Source of the DNA: Lysinibacillus sp.
GTDB taxonomy: Bacteria > Bacillota > Bacilli > Bacillales_A > Planococcaceae
DNA: 41,475 nucleotides
Assembly: GCA_031181585.1 (NCBI GenBank)
Contig: JAPSKP010000024.1
Coordinates: forward strand, 1-41,475
Direction: 5' to 3'
The number at the start of each line of letters is the position of its first letter. Position 1 is the stretch's first letter. The notes under the pieces are model-generated. The model saw nothing but the letters and a program-made list of their open reading frames with translations. It ran no database searches and was not told where the DNA came from. This document shows, in pieces, positions 1 to 11,981 of this stretch. Position numbers and translations under genes: made by a program.

Positions 1-22
1 ACAGGCGAAAGCAATGGACATT

Positions 23-57
23 AAAAAAGATGACTCCGGCTACTTACCGAAGTCATC
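23..57 (-). terminator. Intrinsic terminator near the window edge
   Basis: An 11-bp stem (29-39 with 47-57, one G-U pair, 7-nt loop) is followed on the minus strand by six T residues (28-23). It lies about 105 nt beyond the hairpin that directly follows lysS, so it is either a second lysS terminator or ends an unseen short transcript. No gene is recognisable between 58 and 162. Confidence 0.75.
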
Positions 58-159
58 TCATTGCGGCTTAACCACAACCTAGATCCCTTTTTATTAAACT
101 GTCTACAAAATAGGGCGCAGTTCATATAACTATCCCGATCACTTTCTTTAATTCCAATT

Positions 160-192
160 AAACAGGGAGCCACAGTACACTGTGACTCCCTG
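160..192 (-). terminator. Probable lysS terminator
   Basis: A 13-bp inverted repeat (163-175 with 180-192, one G-U pair, loop TACA) lies about 65 nt past the lysS stop. The T-run on the minus strand is short (TTTAATT), so efficiency may be partial, which would fit the second hairpin further on. Confidence 0.6.
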
Positions 193-258
193 CGTTTTCC
201 TTCTGTAATTAATGAAGGAACTTTATATAAAGAAACAACTTGTTTTTATTATGTTCCG

Positions 259-2935
<2,677 letters not shown>

Positions 2936-2954
2936 CGTTATGTCCTCCTTGAAG

Positions 2955-3158
2955 TTATTCACCGATTAATTCCTGCACATCTATATGGAGTTCGTCTGCA
3001 ATTTTTTGAAGCTGGTCAGCAGTGGGCATTTTCTCTCCACGTTCCATGCGTCCTAAGATGGTTGTAGACACACCAATCCGTTTTGCGAATTCCACCTGCT
3101 GGATTCGTTTTAACTTTCGGAACGCACGAATTCTTCTACCGTAACGCTCTTCTTCCAT
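2955..3158 (-). CDS. yazB: Small XRE-family HTH protein (YazB-like)
   Basis: A 67-residue protein that is little more than a lambda-repressor-type helix-turn-helix (residues about 8-62: IRAFRKLKRIQQVEFAKRIGVSTT followed by LGRMERGEK). It occupies exactly the yazB position between folK and dusB. Its target is unknown; regulation of the folate operon is a guess from position only. The start lies 49 nt inside the 3' end of folK in a different frame, with a weak AAGG ribosome site, so it is likely translationally coupled to folK. Confidence 0.85.
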   Translation of the reverse strand: MEEERYGRRIRAFRKLKRIQQVEFAKRIGVSTTILGRMERGEKMPTADQLQKIADELHIDVQELIGE

Positions 3159-3631
3159 TGCACGACGCCTTCTTTCTGAATATCTATTGATGCAAGTGCT
3201 TCGTATGCCCGGCCTAGCTGTCCTGTAGCAGGCGTGCTTATCTCCATTAACGGCACAAGGACAAACGCTCTTTCGAACATCCGTTCGTGCGGCACGATTA
3301 AGCTCTCTGTTTCAATATTTTCGTGATTATAAAGTAAAATGTCAAGGTCAATGATACGAGGACCCCACCGAAATTCTCTTATACGGCCTAACTCCTGTTC
3401 TATTTTTTGACATAGATGAAGCATTTTTGCCGATGATAAATCAGTTGTAAGACGTACAGCAATATTTAAAAAGGCAGCTTGTTCAATAAATCCTACAGGC
3501 GCTGTTTCATAAATCGATGACACCGCTTCAACTCTTACCCCTTGTGCTTCTGTTAACAGCTTCACAGCCAGCTTCAGATTAGCTTCTCTCTCCCCCATAT
3601 TTGTACCAATTGATAGATAAACCGTATTCAT
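3110..3631 (-). CDS. folK: 2-amino-4-hydroxy-6-hydroxymethyldihydropteridine diphosphokinase
   Basis: HPPK transfers pyrophosphate from ATP to 6-hydroxymethyl-7,8-dihydropterin, giving the substrate for dihydropteroate synthase in folate synthesis. At 173 residues it carries the family signatures: SIGTNMGERE at the N-terminus, RFRWGP-type segment (REFRWGPRIIDLDILLY, about residues 85-103) with the metal-binding DLD, and VPHERMFERAFVLVPL. Its ATG overlaps the folB stop by four bases (ATGA), and a GAGGT site lies upstream inside folB. The 3' end overlaps yazB. Confidence 0.97.
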   Translation of the reverse strand: MNTVYLSIGTNMGEREANLKLAVKLLTEAQGVRVEAVSSIYETAPVGFIEQAAFLNIAVRLTTDLSSAKMLHLCQKIEQELGRIREFRWGPRIIDLDILLYNHENIETESLIVPHERMFERAFVLVPLMEISTPATGQLGRAYEALASIDIQKEGVVQWKKSVTVEEFVRSES

Positions 3632-3996
3632 TGGAATGTACCTCGCACAATCTCTACTGCTACTTCTTTATAGTGGCCGGGAATTGGCGGATCTGGCTTG
3701 ATAATCTCTACACGGCATCCCATCACTTGTCCTTCATACTGGGACAATACACGAGCTGCTACTGTTTCTGCCACTGCTTCAAGCAATTTAAACGGCTTGC
3801 CCTCAATGATATCCTTACAGATTTCATATACATCTACATAGCTAACTGTATCCTCTAAGTTGTCTGTCTGGCCGGCTTTTTGAATATTGACAGCCAATGA
3901 TACTGAGGCACGAAAACGCTGACCTAGGACTGTTTCTTCCGGCAGCACTCCATGGTAGCCAAAAAATTGCATATCTCTTAAATGAATGTAATCCAT
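3628..3996 (-). CDS. folB: Dihydroneopterin aldolase
   Basis: Cleaves 7,8-dihydroneopterin to 6-hydroxymethyl-7,8-dihydropterin and glycolaldehyde, the step before FolK. A 122-residue single-domain protein starting MDYIHLRDMQFFGYHGVLPEE, with the conserved substrate-binding glutamate region and the late lysine motif IIKPDPPIPGHY (about residues 98-109). RBS AGGAGAG precedes the ATG. It lies 16 nt after folP and shares an ATGA junction with folK. Confidence 0.97.
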   Translation of the reverse strand: MDYIHLRDMQFFGYHGVLPEETVLGQRFRASVSLAVNIQKAGQTDNLEDTVSYVDVYEICKDIIEGKPFKLLEAVAETVAARVLSQYEGQVMGCRVEIIKPDPPIPGHYKEVAVEIVRGTFQ

Positions 3997-4012
3997 ATTT
4001 AAAACTCTCCTC

Positions 4013-4876
4013 TTAATGGCGAGGTGCCAACTCGCCTTCTACTGCAAATTTACCAACAAGGGCATCGATTACCTTTACGGTACGAGCGACTTCCTTCACG
4101 TCATGAACACGCATCATATGGCATCCCTTCATTACGCCATAGGCACACGTTGCCGCTGTTCCTTCTACACGTTCGTCCACGGGCAAGTCCAAAATCGAGC
4201 CGATCATTCGTTTACGAGATGTCGCCAATAACACCGGATAGCCCATGGCAGATAACTCTTCTAGACGCTGCATCGTTTCAATACTTTGTTCTAAATTTTT
4301 CGCAAAGCCGATGCCGGGGTCCAACATGATATGCTGATCCGGAACGCCTGCCTGTTTCACTATATCAATACTTTTTTTAAGATCTTCTATAAAGTCTTCC
4401 CAGTAATTGTTGTAGGGCTCACTATTGCGGTTATGCATTAAAATAATCGGCACATTATATTCGGCAGCTACAGAAGCCATAGCAGGATCTGCTTGAGCAG
4501 CCCATATATCATTAATCATATGGGCACCCGCTTCAACTGCTGCACGTGCTACAGCTGATTTATACGTATCAATAGAAATGACTGCGGGCACTTCGCGTAC
4601 TAATGCTTCAATGACAGGTACAACCCGCTTGATTTCCTCTTCATCGGAAATACGTTCATAACCCGGGCGCGTAGATTCACCACCGACATCTATAATTTTA
4701 GCCCCGTCTGCTACCATCTTCTTTGCCTGTCTTACTGCAGCATCGAAAGAATTATATTTACCGCCGTCTGAAAAAGAATCAGGCGTTACATTTAAAATAC
4801 CCATAATAAAAGTCTCTTTTGTATAGTCTAATGTTATACCGTTTAATGTAAGTGGTTTCGGATAGTGTTGTAACAT
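4013..4876 (-). CDS. folP: Dihydropteroate synthase
   Basis: Condenses p-aminobenzoate with hydroxymethyldihydropterin pyrophosphate; this is the sulfonamide target. The 287-residue TIM barrel shows both PROSITE-type signatures: MGILNVTPDSFSDGG (about residues 25-39) and DVGGESTRPG (about 63-72), plus ATSRKRMIG late in the barrel. The start has a GGGAG site seven bases upstream. Only two bases separate its start from the pabC stop, so the genes are co-transcribed. No sequence feature suggests a resistant allele, but I cannot judge that by eye. Confidence 0.97.
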   Translation of the reverse strand: MLQHYPKPLTLNGITLDYTKETFIMGILNVTPDSFSDGGKYNSFDAAVRQAKKMVADGAKIIDVGGESTRPGYERISDEEEIKRVVPVIEALVREVPAVISIDTYKSAVARAAVEAGAHMINDIWAAQADPAMASVAAEYNVPIILMHNRNSEPYNNYWEDFIEDLKKSIDIVKQAGVPDQHIMLDPGIGFAKNLEQSIETMQRLEELSAMGYPVLLATSRKRMIGSILDLPVDERVEGTAATCAYGVMKGCHMMRVHDVKEVARTVKVIDALVGKFAVEGELAPRH

Positions 4877-4878
4877 CT

Positions 4879-5727
4879 TTATTCTCCCTTTATCCGCTGT
4901 AAGATTTGTGCGATATAGGCGTCATGCAGCCGGTTATAAACCCGCCCTGCAGAACCCTTGAAAATCGCACTTCCTATTCGTTCGATTGGTACAAGTTCCT
5001 GTACCGCATTCGTAACAAAGCATTCCTCCGCCTGTTCAAGTGCCCACGGCTTATATTTTCCCTCTTCTACAGTTACGCCTAGATCGGCAGCAAGACTCAT
5101 CACACTGCTTCTAGTTATACCGCCTAAAATGCCGGTTTCCAGCGACGGTGTATAAAGTATATCATTTTTCACCCAGAAGACATTTGAGGTAATCCCTTCT
5201 GCTACAAAGCCATCTTCAGTCAGGAAAAATCCTTCATAATCGGCCAAGTTAGGTACCTCAAAACGGGCAAGCACATTATTGCCATAGTGATGACTTTTAA
5301 AGCGGTACACGCCCTCTGCCGTATTACGAGGCGTTTCTAGCCAAATACCTTCCTTCCCCTTACCTCGCGGGCGCTCGAGTAATGGTTTACGAAACAGGAT
5401 GACAGTAGGTTCTGTATAATTTGTCGGCTGCAGTCCGATATCATGCGGCCCGGCTGATACATTCAGTCGAAAATAACCAGCTCCGTCCGATGACTCGTTC
5501 AGCCGCTTAATAACTGTACGCAGCTCTTCTACCGTATAAGGCATGTGAATATGGAAATACTGTAGTGCTTTTTCTAAACGTTTCATGTGCTCCTGTAAAA
5601 ATGGTGCTTCCCCTTCATATGTACGAAATGTTTCAAAAAAACCAAGCCCATATAAAAACCCGTGGTCAAATGGCGAAATACGTAGTTGAGAGGAGTCCAG
5701 ATACTCTCCATCTATCCAACAAAGCAT
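4879..5727 (-). CDS. pabC: Aminodeoxychorismate lyase
   Basis: PLP enzyme of aminotransferase class IV that splits 4-amino-4-deoxychorismate to p-aminobenzoate and pyruvate. A 282-residue protein with the FDHGFLYGLGFFETFRTYEG N-terminal motif, a lysine in FKSHHYGNN as likely PLP site, and the class IV segment EDGFVAEGITSNVFW. The ATG at 5727 has AAGGAG eight bases upstream, inside the last codons of pabA; an upstream in-frame GTG at 5736 lacks a site. D-amino-acid aminotransferases share the fold, but the operon context fixes PabC. Confidence 0.94.
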   Translation of the reverse strand: MLCWIDGEYLDSSQLRISPFDHGFLYGLGFFETFRTYEGEAPFLQEHMKRLEKALQYFHIHMPYTVEELRTVIKRLNESSDGAGYFRLNVSAGPHDIGLQPTNYTEPTVILFRKPLLERPRGKGKEGIWLETPRNTAEGVYRFKSHHYGNNVLARFEVPNLADYEGFFLTEDGFVAEGITSNVFWVKNDILYTPSLETGILGGITRSSVMSLAADLGVTVEEGKYKPWALEQAEECFVTNAVQELVPIERIGSAIFKGSAGRVYNRLHDAYIAQILQRIKGE

Positions 5728-5732
5728 TGTCT

Positions 5733-6308
5733 TCACTCCTTGCAGTATAGCGTAATAAATTCGCGCAGCAGCTGGTGCCCATCCTCTGTCATGATAGACT
5801 CTGGATGATACTGTACGCCCTCGATAGCATATTTTTTATGACGAAGCCCCATAATTTCTCCTTCTTCTGTCCACGCTGTTATTTCAAGGCAGTCAGGCAG
5901 TGACTCACGTTCTACAATAAGAGAATGATAGCGTGTTGCTGTAAAAGGATTAGCGTTTTTAGCATGAAGTCCGATGTTAGCGTGTTGAACAGGCGATGTT
6001 TTTCCATGCATTAATCGATCTGCCCTTATGACCTTACCACCGAATACTTGGGCAATTGCCTGGTGGCCCAGGCAGACACCTAAAATAGGGATCTTCCCTG
6101 CAAAATATTCAATAATGTGCAAACTTTCTCCGGCTTCATTTGGTGTACATGGCCCAGGTGAAATGACGAGCATTTTAGGTTCCATCCTTTCGATTTCCTC
6201 CACTGTCACCTCATCATTACGTTTCACCAGCAATTCTTCCCCTAATTCCCCTAAATACTGCACCAAGTTATAGGTAAAGGAATCATAGTTATCGATCATT
6301 AAAATCAT
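5733..6308 (-). CDS. pabA: Aminodeoxychorismate/anthranilate synthase glutaminase subunit
   Basis: Class I glutamine amidotransferase that supplies ammonia to PabB. In Bacillus the same subunit also serves anthranilate synthase (TrpG), which may hold here. The 191-residue protein has [16 protein letters not shown] at the start, the nucleophile cysteine in [15 protein letters not shown] (about residue 80), and the His-Glu pair in [11 protein letters not shown] at 6308 overlaps the pabB stop (ATGA) with GGAAGGAG upstream; an upstream extension of twelve codons lies inside pabB and is rejected. Confidence 0.96.
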   Translation of the reverse strand: MILMIDNYDSFTYNLVQYLGELGEELLVKRNDEVTVEEIERMEPKMLVISPGPCTPNEAGESLHIIEYFAGKIPILGVCLGHQAIAQVFGGKVIRADRLMHGKTSPVQHANIGLHAKNANPFTATRYHSLIVERESLPDCLEITAWTEEGEIMGLRHKKYAIEGVQYHPESIMTEDGHQLLREFITLYCKE

Positions 6309-7720
6309 TTTTTTACTCCTTCCGCCATTGCTTTTGCTTGCCACATCGCCTTCGCCTTATTGAGCGATTCAATAAACTCATTCGCTGGAATGGAATCAAT
6401 AACAATTCCCGCTCCTGCTTGAATATAAGCTATTTCATTTTTGATAAAGGCCGTTCGGATGACAATATTAAGTTCCATATCTCCTGTATAGCCAATCCAG
6501 CCAATTGAACCTGTATATAGACCGCGTCGTACAGGCTCAAGTTCTTCGATAATTTCCATCGTACGAATTTTCGGCGCTCCTGTAATCGTACCGCCTGGGA
6601 ACATCGCTCGGATAACATCTGTATTTGTTTTTCCATCTGCCAATTGACCTCTAACATTCGAGACAATGTGCATCACATGGGAATAGCGCTCAATGACCAT
6701 GAATTCATTCACTTCAACTGTACCATAGGCAGATACTTTACCAAGGTCATTGCGTTCTAGGTCCACAAGCATAACATGTTCTGCCCGCTCTTTCTCATGT
6801 TGAATTAGTTCATTCGCCAATGCGATATCCTCATCATCCGAGGTACCACGCGGCCTTGTTCCTGCAATCGGACGGGTTGAAAGTTCTTTGCCCTCTCGTT
6901 TGATCAGCAGTTCCGGTGACCCACTTACAACCGCGAACTCTTCATTCGCAATCATTGCCATATAAGGAGATGGGTTGAACGAGCGAACGGCCTCATACAT
7001 CGTTAGCGGCGTCGTATGCAGATGCTTTGCCTGGCGCACAGAAAGGTTAACTTGGAAAACATCTCCCTGCCCGATATACTGCTGAATCTTTCGGACCGCT
7101 TCTTCGAAGGAAGTACCAGAAAACGATACAGTCAATTCACTTTCATCCGGTTTTACTTCTATTGCTCTTTCCTGCCCAAATAGACGTGCCTGCAAGCCCG
7201 CCTTTGCATAGCGGTGCCAATCAGCTGCCCATGCCTCTAAATCTTTGTCATTTGTTGATAATTTCATTAATGTTACTGTATCAGTCTTTACATCGTGTAC
7301 TGCCCATGTATCAAATAAATAAAAGAAAAGATCAGGGACCTGTAAATCATCTTGTGCCATTTCCGGCAGCACTTCGATCTTTCTTACATAGTCGTAAGAG
7401 ATAAATCCAATTGCCCCTCCCTGGAATACAGGAAGATGCATATCTCTTGGTAATTTATACTCGTCAATAAGTCCCTCCAGCTGCGCCAATGGCTCGCCTT
7501 TCCTTATCTCTATTTGACCATTATCCCAACAGATACACAGGCCTTCTTCCTGTGAATAGGCAGTTGCAAAAGGTTTGAGAGCGGCAATTGAATAATGGCC
7601 GCCTCTTCCGCTTTCTAAAAACGCATACTCTGTTTCGTTCTGAGCTTGTTGTTTAAAACTATAAAAAAATGCATCCTTCGTCATCGAGAATGAAAATGAT
7701 GCTACTTTTACTACCGACAT
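6305..7720 (-). CDS. pabB: Aminodeoxychorismate synthase component I
   Basis: Converts chorismate and ammonia (from PabA) to 4-amino-4-deoxychorismate, opening the PABA branch of folate synthesis. The 471-residue protein has an N-terminal anthranilate-synthase-like domain and the C-terminal chorismate-binding domain with [20 protein letters not shown], the PIAGTRPRG segment, [10 protein letters not shown] and [15 protein letters not shown] at 7720 follows GGAGG. It is the first gene of an eight-gene run; I see no convincing promoter hexamer pair in the 70 nt upstream, before the cysK terminator. Confidence 0.96.
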   Translation of the reverse strand: MSVVKVASFSFSMTKDAFFYSFKQQAQNETEYAFLESGRGGHYSIAALKPFATAYSQEEGLCICWDNGQIEIRKGEPLAQLEGLIDEYKLPRDMHLPVFQGGAIGFISYDYVRKIEVLPEMAQDDLQVPDLFFYLFDTWAVHDVKTDTVTLMKLSTNDKDLEAWAADWHRYAKAGLQARLFGQERAIEVKPDESELTVSFSGTSFEEAVRKIQQYIGQGDVFQVNLSVRQAKHLHTTPLTMYEAVRSFNPSPYMAMIANEEFAVVSGSPELLIKREGKELSTRPIAGTRPRGTSDDEDIALANELIQHEKERAEHVMLVDLERNDLGKVSAYGTVEVNEFMVIERYSHVMHIVSNVRGQLADGKTNTDVIRAMFPGGTITGAPKIRTMEIIEELEPVRRGLYTGSIGWIGYTGDMELNIVIRTAFIKNEIAYIQAGAGIVIDSIPANEFIESLNKAKAMWQAKAMAEGVKK

Positions 7721-7791
7721 AAGAACCTCCAAATTTTTTGCAATTACTTACTATTAAACTCGAAATTGAGAAAGAAAGCTAATAAGAACAT

Positions 7792-7820
7792 AAAAAGGCG
7801 CAACGATCTCTCGCTGCGCC
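7792..7820 (-). terminator. cysK terminator
   Basis: A 10-bp G+C-rich stem (7797-7806 with 7811-7820, one G-U) with a 4-nt loop is followed by five T residues on the minus strand. It separates cysK from the pab-fol operon. Confidence 0.9.
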
Positions 7821-7860
7821 TACTTAGGATCCTATTTCTAATAGAAAATGGTCCTTTTTA

Positions 7861-8796
7861 TTAGTCTTCGAATTGATATAACGGTGTAGATAAGTAACGC
7901 TCACCATTTGATGGCACAACCGCTAAGACGTTTTTGCCAGCACCTAGACGTTTCGCTGCCTCAATTGCTGCATAAATCGCAGCACCAGAAGAAATACCAG
8001 CCAAGATACCTTCTTCTCGCGCAACTTTACGTGCGTTTTCAAAAGCTACTTCATTCTCTACCGGGAATACAGAATCATAGATCTCTGTGTCTAATACTTC
8101 TGGTACAAAGCCTGCGCCGATCCCTTGGATTTTGTGCGGACCAGGATTACCGCCTGAAAGAACCGGTGAATCTTTTGGCTCTACAGCAATAATTTCAATG
8201 TTAGGGAATTTTTCTTTTAGTACTTCTCCAGCACCTGTAATTGTACCACCAGTACCGATACCCGCTACAAATGCATCCAATTGTAATCCTTCTGATTCAA
8301 ATGCTTCAACAATTTCGGGACCAGTTGTTAAGCGGTGAATTTCTGCGTTTGCCGCGTTCTTGAATTGCTGCGGCAAGAAGTATCCTTCTGAAGCCGATAA
8401 TTCCTCTGCCTTTGCAATAGCACCCTTCATACCTTCTGGGCCAGGTGTTAATACTAATTGTGCACCGTATGCGCGCAGTAGATTACGACGCTCTAAAGAC
8501 ATTGTTTCTGGCATAACAAGGATTGCTTTGTAGCCTTTTGCAGCAGCAATCATCGCAAGGCCGATTCCTGTATTACCTGAAGTCGGCTCAATGATTGTAC
8601 CACCTGGTTTTAATGTGCCGTCTTTTTCAGCTGCCTCGATCATCGCTAATGCAAGACGGTCTTTTACTGATGAACCTGGGTTGAAGTACTCCAATTTCAC
8701 ATATACAGTACCTTCATTTTCCCCTGTTGCATGGTTTAATTTCACAATCGGTGTACGTCCTACTAAATCCGCTACAGAATTTGCTAATTTACTCAT
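7861..8796 (-). CDS. cysK: Cysteine synthase A (O-acetylserine sulfhydrylase)
   Basis: PLP enzyme that makes cysteine from O-acetylserine and sulfide. The 311-residue protein has the PLP lysine in [15 protein letters not shown] (about residue 43), the substrate loop [10 protein letters not shown] (about 70-79), the phosphate-binding GTGGTITG (about 177-184) and the late SSGAA. ATG at 8796 follows GAGGAAGG; the ten codons upstream lack a site. Single-gene unit with its own promoter at 8850-8879 and terminator. CymR control is usual in Bacillales, but I could not match its operator convincingly here. Confidence 0.97.
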   Translation of the reverse strand: MSKLANSVADLVGRTPIVKLNHATGENEGTVYVKLEYFNPGSSVKDRLALAMIEAAEKDGTLKPGGTIIEPTSGNTGIGLAMIAAAKGYKAILVMPETMSLERRNLLRAYGAQLVLTPGPEGMKGAIAKAEELSASEGYFLPQQFKNAANAEIHRLTTGPEIVEAFESEGLQLDAFVAGIGTGGTITGAGEVLKEKFPNIEIIAVEPKDSPVLSGGNPGPHKIQGIGAGFVPEVLDTEIYDSVFPVENEVAFENARKVAREEGILAGISSGAAIYAAIEAAKRLGAGKNVLAVVPSNGERYLSTPLYQFED

Positions 8797-8849
8797 GAAT
8801 CTCATCCTTCCTCTAATTCCTACCAAGTAAATAGGTTTTTATTAACTTA

Positions 8850-8879
8850 ATCTTACCAATTTCCTATTACCTTTGTCAA
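8850..8879 (-). promoter_or_regulatory. Sigma-A promoter of cysK
   Basis: TTGACA (8879-8874), an 18-bp spacer and TAAGAT (8855-8850) on the minus strand. The transcript would carry a leader of about 50 nt. ATAGGAAATT lies in the spacer and TAGGAATT downstream, possible CymR half-sites but not full matches. Confidence 0.75.
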
Positions 8880-8928
8880 TGAAACGCCTAATATTTTTCC
8901 GATATTTTTTGAAAAATTGAAATATAAA

Positions 8929-8962
8929 GAAAGAGGTGAAAAGATCCATTTCACCATCTTTC
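8929..8962 (-). terminator. Possible terminator of coaX-hslO-yacD
   Basis: An A+T-rich hairpin (8929-8942 with 8949-8962, one bulge) lies just after the yacD stop, followed on the minus strand by TTTATATTTC. Weak by composition. Confidence 0.5.
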
Positions 8963-8967
8963 ACTAT

Positions 8968-9927
8968 CTATTTGGCTTCTCCATAAAACCATTCTGCCCC
9001 AAACTCAGACCAAAATACTTCCGGGGCAATTGTAGGAGATAATTGCTCCATCGCAAGCTCTCTTGAAATATGTCCTTTTACTTCCTCATATGAAAACGAT
9101 TGTCCCTTTAATACTTCCTCAAGCTGTAAGAGTGCATAACGCCCGTCATCTAATTTGACAGGACTGCTAATGTCCTCTGGCTTTAAATCACTAACCGCTT
9201 TCAAAATTGCCTGGTCAATTGACTCCTGGTCCTCTGTTATAAAACCAATATCTCCTCCAAGACTAGCAGACGCTGTATCTAAAGAGCGCTCACGAGCTAG
9301 GACAGAAAATTCGGAGCCGCTTTTCAGTTCCTCCTCTACACTTGCTGCTTCCCCTTTTGAAGAAACAACAATCATACTTGTCCTGTATGAGGTAGGAATA
9401 TTGTATAAGGATTTATTTTCCTCATAATATGTAGCCGTTTGTTCTTCTTCAATCAAAACGTCCTTCGCTAATACCTTTTCTAGAATCAGCTGGGCACGGA
9501 CTTTTTGCCGAAGCTGCACATCCGTTAAATTCGCTGTATCAGTTGCATCTTGTGCCGATCGCATGAGAGCGATTTCTAAATCTATTTCTTCATCTGTTAC
9601 TTTAATATCATATTTCTTTGCTGCTTTTTCCATGACTGCTTCATTGAGTAAGTCCTGAAGCGTCTCTTTTCCATAGCGGCTTTCCATTTCACTCAGCCAC
9701 TCTTGGCGTGTAATTTTATCACCATCAATCGAAGCGACAATTTCCTCCCCGCTTTGATCTTTATCAGATGGCCACACCCATAAAATGAACCAAAATAAAT
9801 TACCCAGTAATAAGATACCCATCACGGCGAGAGCCGGCTTTGTTTTTAAACGTCGTTGTGTTAGTGGTATGGGATTCGGTGTAGGTGGTGTTTGTCTAGT
9901 ACTGTTATTTTTGCGAGTTGATTTCAT
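8968..9927 (-). CDS. yacD: Membrane-anchored PpiC-type peptidyl-prolyl isomerase (YacD-like)
   Basis: A 319-residue protein with a short basic cytosolic tail, one membrane segment (about residues 33-54, [21 protein letters not shown]) and an extracellular SurA/PrsA-like chain: an N-terminal helical domain ([23 protein letters not shown]) and a PpiC-like parvulin domain (about 185-285: [20 protein letters not shown] onward, LGGDIGFI). No lipobox cysteine is present, so it is anchored by the N-terminal helix rather than as a lipoprotein, unlike PrsA. Position between hslO and cysK matches B. subtilis yacD. Its start overlaps the hslO end by 23 nt, with AGGGG upstream. Likely folds secreted proteins; specific clients unknown. 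Confidence 0.88.
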   Translation of the reverse strand: MKSTRKNNSTRQTPPTPNPIPLTQRRLKTKPALAVMGILLLGNLFWFILWVWPSDKDQSGEEIVASIDGDKITRQEWLSEMESRYGKETLQDLLNEAVMEKAAKKYDIKVTDEEIDLEIALMRSAQDATDTANLTDVQLRQKVRAQLILEKVLAKDVLIEEEQTATYYEENKSLYNIPTSYRTSMIVVSSKGEAASVEEELKSGSEFSVLARERSLDTASASLGGDIGFITEDQESIDQAILKAVSDLKPEDISSPVKLDDGRYALLQLEEVLKGQSFSYEEVKGHISRELAMEQLSPTIAPEVFWSEFGAEWFYGEAK

Positions 9928-10798
9928 TAATTAACCCCTGCAATTCGGCTTCTGAAAAATTGTATGTCTCTAAACAGAAATGACATTGTGTTTCGATTTG
10001 ACCAACCTCATCAATCATATCTTGAATCTCTTTTACACCTAACCCCAGAATCGCTGCACTGAACCGCTCTTTAGAGCATTGACATTGGAATTTAACCGGC
10101 ATTGTACTTAACAATTGAACATTGCCTTCTGTCCCAAGAACAGCTTCTAAAATTTCCTCCGGCGACATTCCTTTTTCAATCATTTTGGATACTGGTTCGA
10201 TTGTGCTCAGGTGTTGCTCGATAGCATCAATCGTTCCCTCTTCACATCCAGGCATTAGCTGAATAATAAAGCCGCCTGCTGCTAGAATTGTATTATCTGG
10301 ATTAACAAGGACTCCTAACCCCACTGAGGAAGGCACCTGTTCTGATGATGCAAAATAATACGTGAAGTCTTCTGCAATTTCACCCGATACAATCGGTGTC
10401 TGTCCAGAGAACATATCCCGCATTCCAAGATCCTTTACTACTGTTAGAAAACCCTCTGTCCCTACCCCCGCGCGGACATCTAGCTTACCGTGTTCATTCA
10501 AATCGAAGTGTACTTGTCCATTTGTTACAAAGCCCCGTACATCCCCTTTTGCATCGGCGTCAATGATAATGGGACCGATCGGACCGTTCCCCTCAATTTT
10601 CACTGTCAGCTTGTCTTCACCTTTCAGCATAGCTCCCATTATAACACTGGCAGTCATGGCACGCCCTAATGCTGCTGAAACAAGGGGCCATGTATTATGG
10701 CGACGCTGAGCTTCACTTACCGCTTCCGTCGTACGCGCAGCAAATGCCCGTACTTGCCCGTTATAGCCAATTGCCCTTACTAAGTAGTCTCCTGTCAT
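9905..10798 (-). CDS. hslO: Redox-regulated chaperone Hsp33
   Basis: Cytosolic holdase that is activated when its zinc-binding cysteines oxidise. The 297-residue protein has the N-terminal Hsp33 domain ([24 protein letters not shown] start) and the C-terminal redox switch with paired motifs CQCSKE (about residue 237) and CHFC (about 269). The second ATG (10798) is chosen since GGGGA is seven bases upstream of it but only one base from the ATG at 10804. It follows coaX by 16 nt and overlaps yacD. Confidence 0.96.
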   Translation of the reverse strand: MTGDYLVRAIGYNGQVRAFAARTTEAVSEAQRRHNTWPLVSAALGRAMTASVIMGAMLKGEDKLTVKIEGNGPIGPIIIDADAKGDVRGFVTNGQVHFDLNEHGKLDVRAGVGTEGFLTVVKDLGMRDMFSGQTPIVSGEIAEDFTYYFASSEQVPSSVGLGVLVNPDNTILAAGGFIIQLMPGCEEGTIDAIEQHLSTIEPVSKMIEKGMSPEEILEAVLGTEGNVQLLSTMPVKFQCQCSKERFSAAILGLGVKEIQDMIDEVGQIETQCHFCLETYNFSEAELQGLINEINSQK

Positions 10799-10814
10799 TT
10801 TCATTCCCCATTTC

Positions 10815-11582
10815 TTATTGATTTCTTTTATAAATGATATATAAGCCCTTTAACGTCAGTAATGGCTCAACGATGTCGATCATTTCTGTTTCGTTAGCAA
10901 TCAGCTTTGCTAAGCCCCCTGTGGCAATAACAAGAGGCTCTTCTCTACTGTTTGCCTTCATACGGCTTACAATACCTTCCACCTGTCCGATAAATCCATA
11001 AAAAATGCCGGCCTGCATTGCTGCCACCGTATTCTTTCCTACAATATTGGCCATTCTTGCAATTTCAACCCGAGGCAGTTTCGAAGCTTTTGTATAAAGG
11101 GCTTCCGTTGAAATAGAAATACCCGGGGCTATAGCTCCCCCCATATAGTTTCCCTTTTCATCAATATAGCAATACGTATTGGCCGTACCGAAATCAGCTA
11201 CAATTAATGGTCTTCCGCCATATAATTGCACTGCTGCAACGGCATTCACAATTCGATCCGCTCCGACTTCCCTAGGGTTTTCATATTTTATATTAAGACC
11301 GGTTTTAACGCCTGGACCTACAACCAATGGTTTCGCATGAAAATACTTTTTGCACATTTCTTCTAGTACAAACATAATTGGAGGTACCACGGAGGATATG
11401 ATAATGCCTGAAATTTGATCAAACGAAATGCCTGCATGTGTGAAAAACGATTGAAGCTTCATAGCATATTCATCTTCGGTCGCTTTTTTCTCCGTACTCA
11501 TACGCCAATGATGAACTAAATTATCGTTATGATATACGCCTAATATAATCGTTGAATTTCCTGCATCTAACACCAAAATCAT
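10815..11582 (-). CDS. coaX: Type III pantothenate kinase
   Basis: First step of coenzyme A synthesis: phosphorylates pantothenate, of the acetate-kinase-fold CoaX class. The 255-residue protein has the P-loop [15 protein letters not shown] at the N-terminus, [12 protein letters not shown] (about residue 103) and [10 protein letters not shown] (about 124) for metal and nucleotide binding. ATG at 11582 follows AGGTGGTGAG; 27 further upstream codons are open but have no site and an unlikely composition. Gene order ftsH-coaX-hslO is conserved in Bacillus. Confidence 0.95.
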   Translation of the reverse strand: MILVLDAGNSTIILGVYHNDNLVHHWRMSTEKKATEDEYAMKLQSFFTHAGISFDQISGIIISSVVPPIMFVLEEMCKKYFHAKPLVVGPGVKTGLNIKYENPREVGADRIVNAVAAVQLYGGRPLIVADFGTANTYCYIDEKGNYMGGAIAPGISISTEALYTKASKLPRVEIARMANIVGKNTVAAMQAGIFYGFIGQVEGIVSRMKANSREEPLVIATGGLAKLIANETEMIDIVEPLLTLKGLYIIYKRNQ

Positions 11583-11946
11583 ATACTCACCACCTGTCCA
11601 TTTGTTAAAAATAATAACATAGAAAGAACGGCCGCGAATAGTTTCAGATTCTTTTCCTGCCAAGGCACAAACGTAACAGCTTCATCTATCTGAAAATAGT
11701 ACGCCGAATTCCTACATATACTCCCTTACCATCTAGCAGCCACATGTGCTTGATAGGACCTTCGATAGAAAGGATTTATCATTTAGTAATCTCCAGCCCT
11801 CTATGGGACTTACACATCTCAGACCTTTGCCCCTGCCGCAAGCTTTCCGTGCTGCCATGGATATCCTTGTTCCCGGCTAACCTCTACTTTGTCTTAGGAA
11901 ATCAAAACTCATCTTCTACATGCCGATGCATATACCGGACGCATAT
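11583..11946. other. Unassigned spacer between ftsH and coaX
   Basis: About 360 nt with no credible gene on either strand. A middle part (about 11720-11900) has more G+C than neighbouring spacers. On the minus strand a segment at 11860-11851 (CCATGGCAGC) can pair with 11740-11729 (GCTGC then ATGG), closing a domain of roughly 110 nt, and AGCACATGTGGCT forms a small inverted repeat. It must contain the coaX promoter, but I cannot place hexamers with confidence. No riboswitch class that I tried (T-box, SAM, TPP, lysine, c-di-GMP) matches. Confidence 0.5.
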
Positions 11947-11978
11947 AAAAAAGGACAAAGCGAATGCTTTGTCCTTTT
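11947..11978 (-). terminator. ftsH terminator
   Basis: A perfect 13-bp stem (11949-11961 with 11966-11978, loop GAAT) with six T residues on the minus strand immediately follows the ftsH stop at 11982. Confidence 0.92.
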
Positions 11979-11981
11979 AGA

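Noticed and set aside
8797-8880. CymR operator before cysK
   Set aside because: GGAAATT and GGAATT occur, but the remaining consensus positions mostly fail.
11744-11980. 78-codon plus-strand frame between coaX and ftsH
   Set aside because: No ribosome site, odd composition, and it runs through the ftsH terminator.
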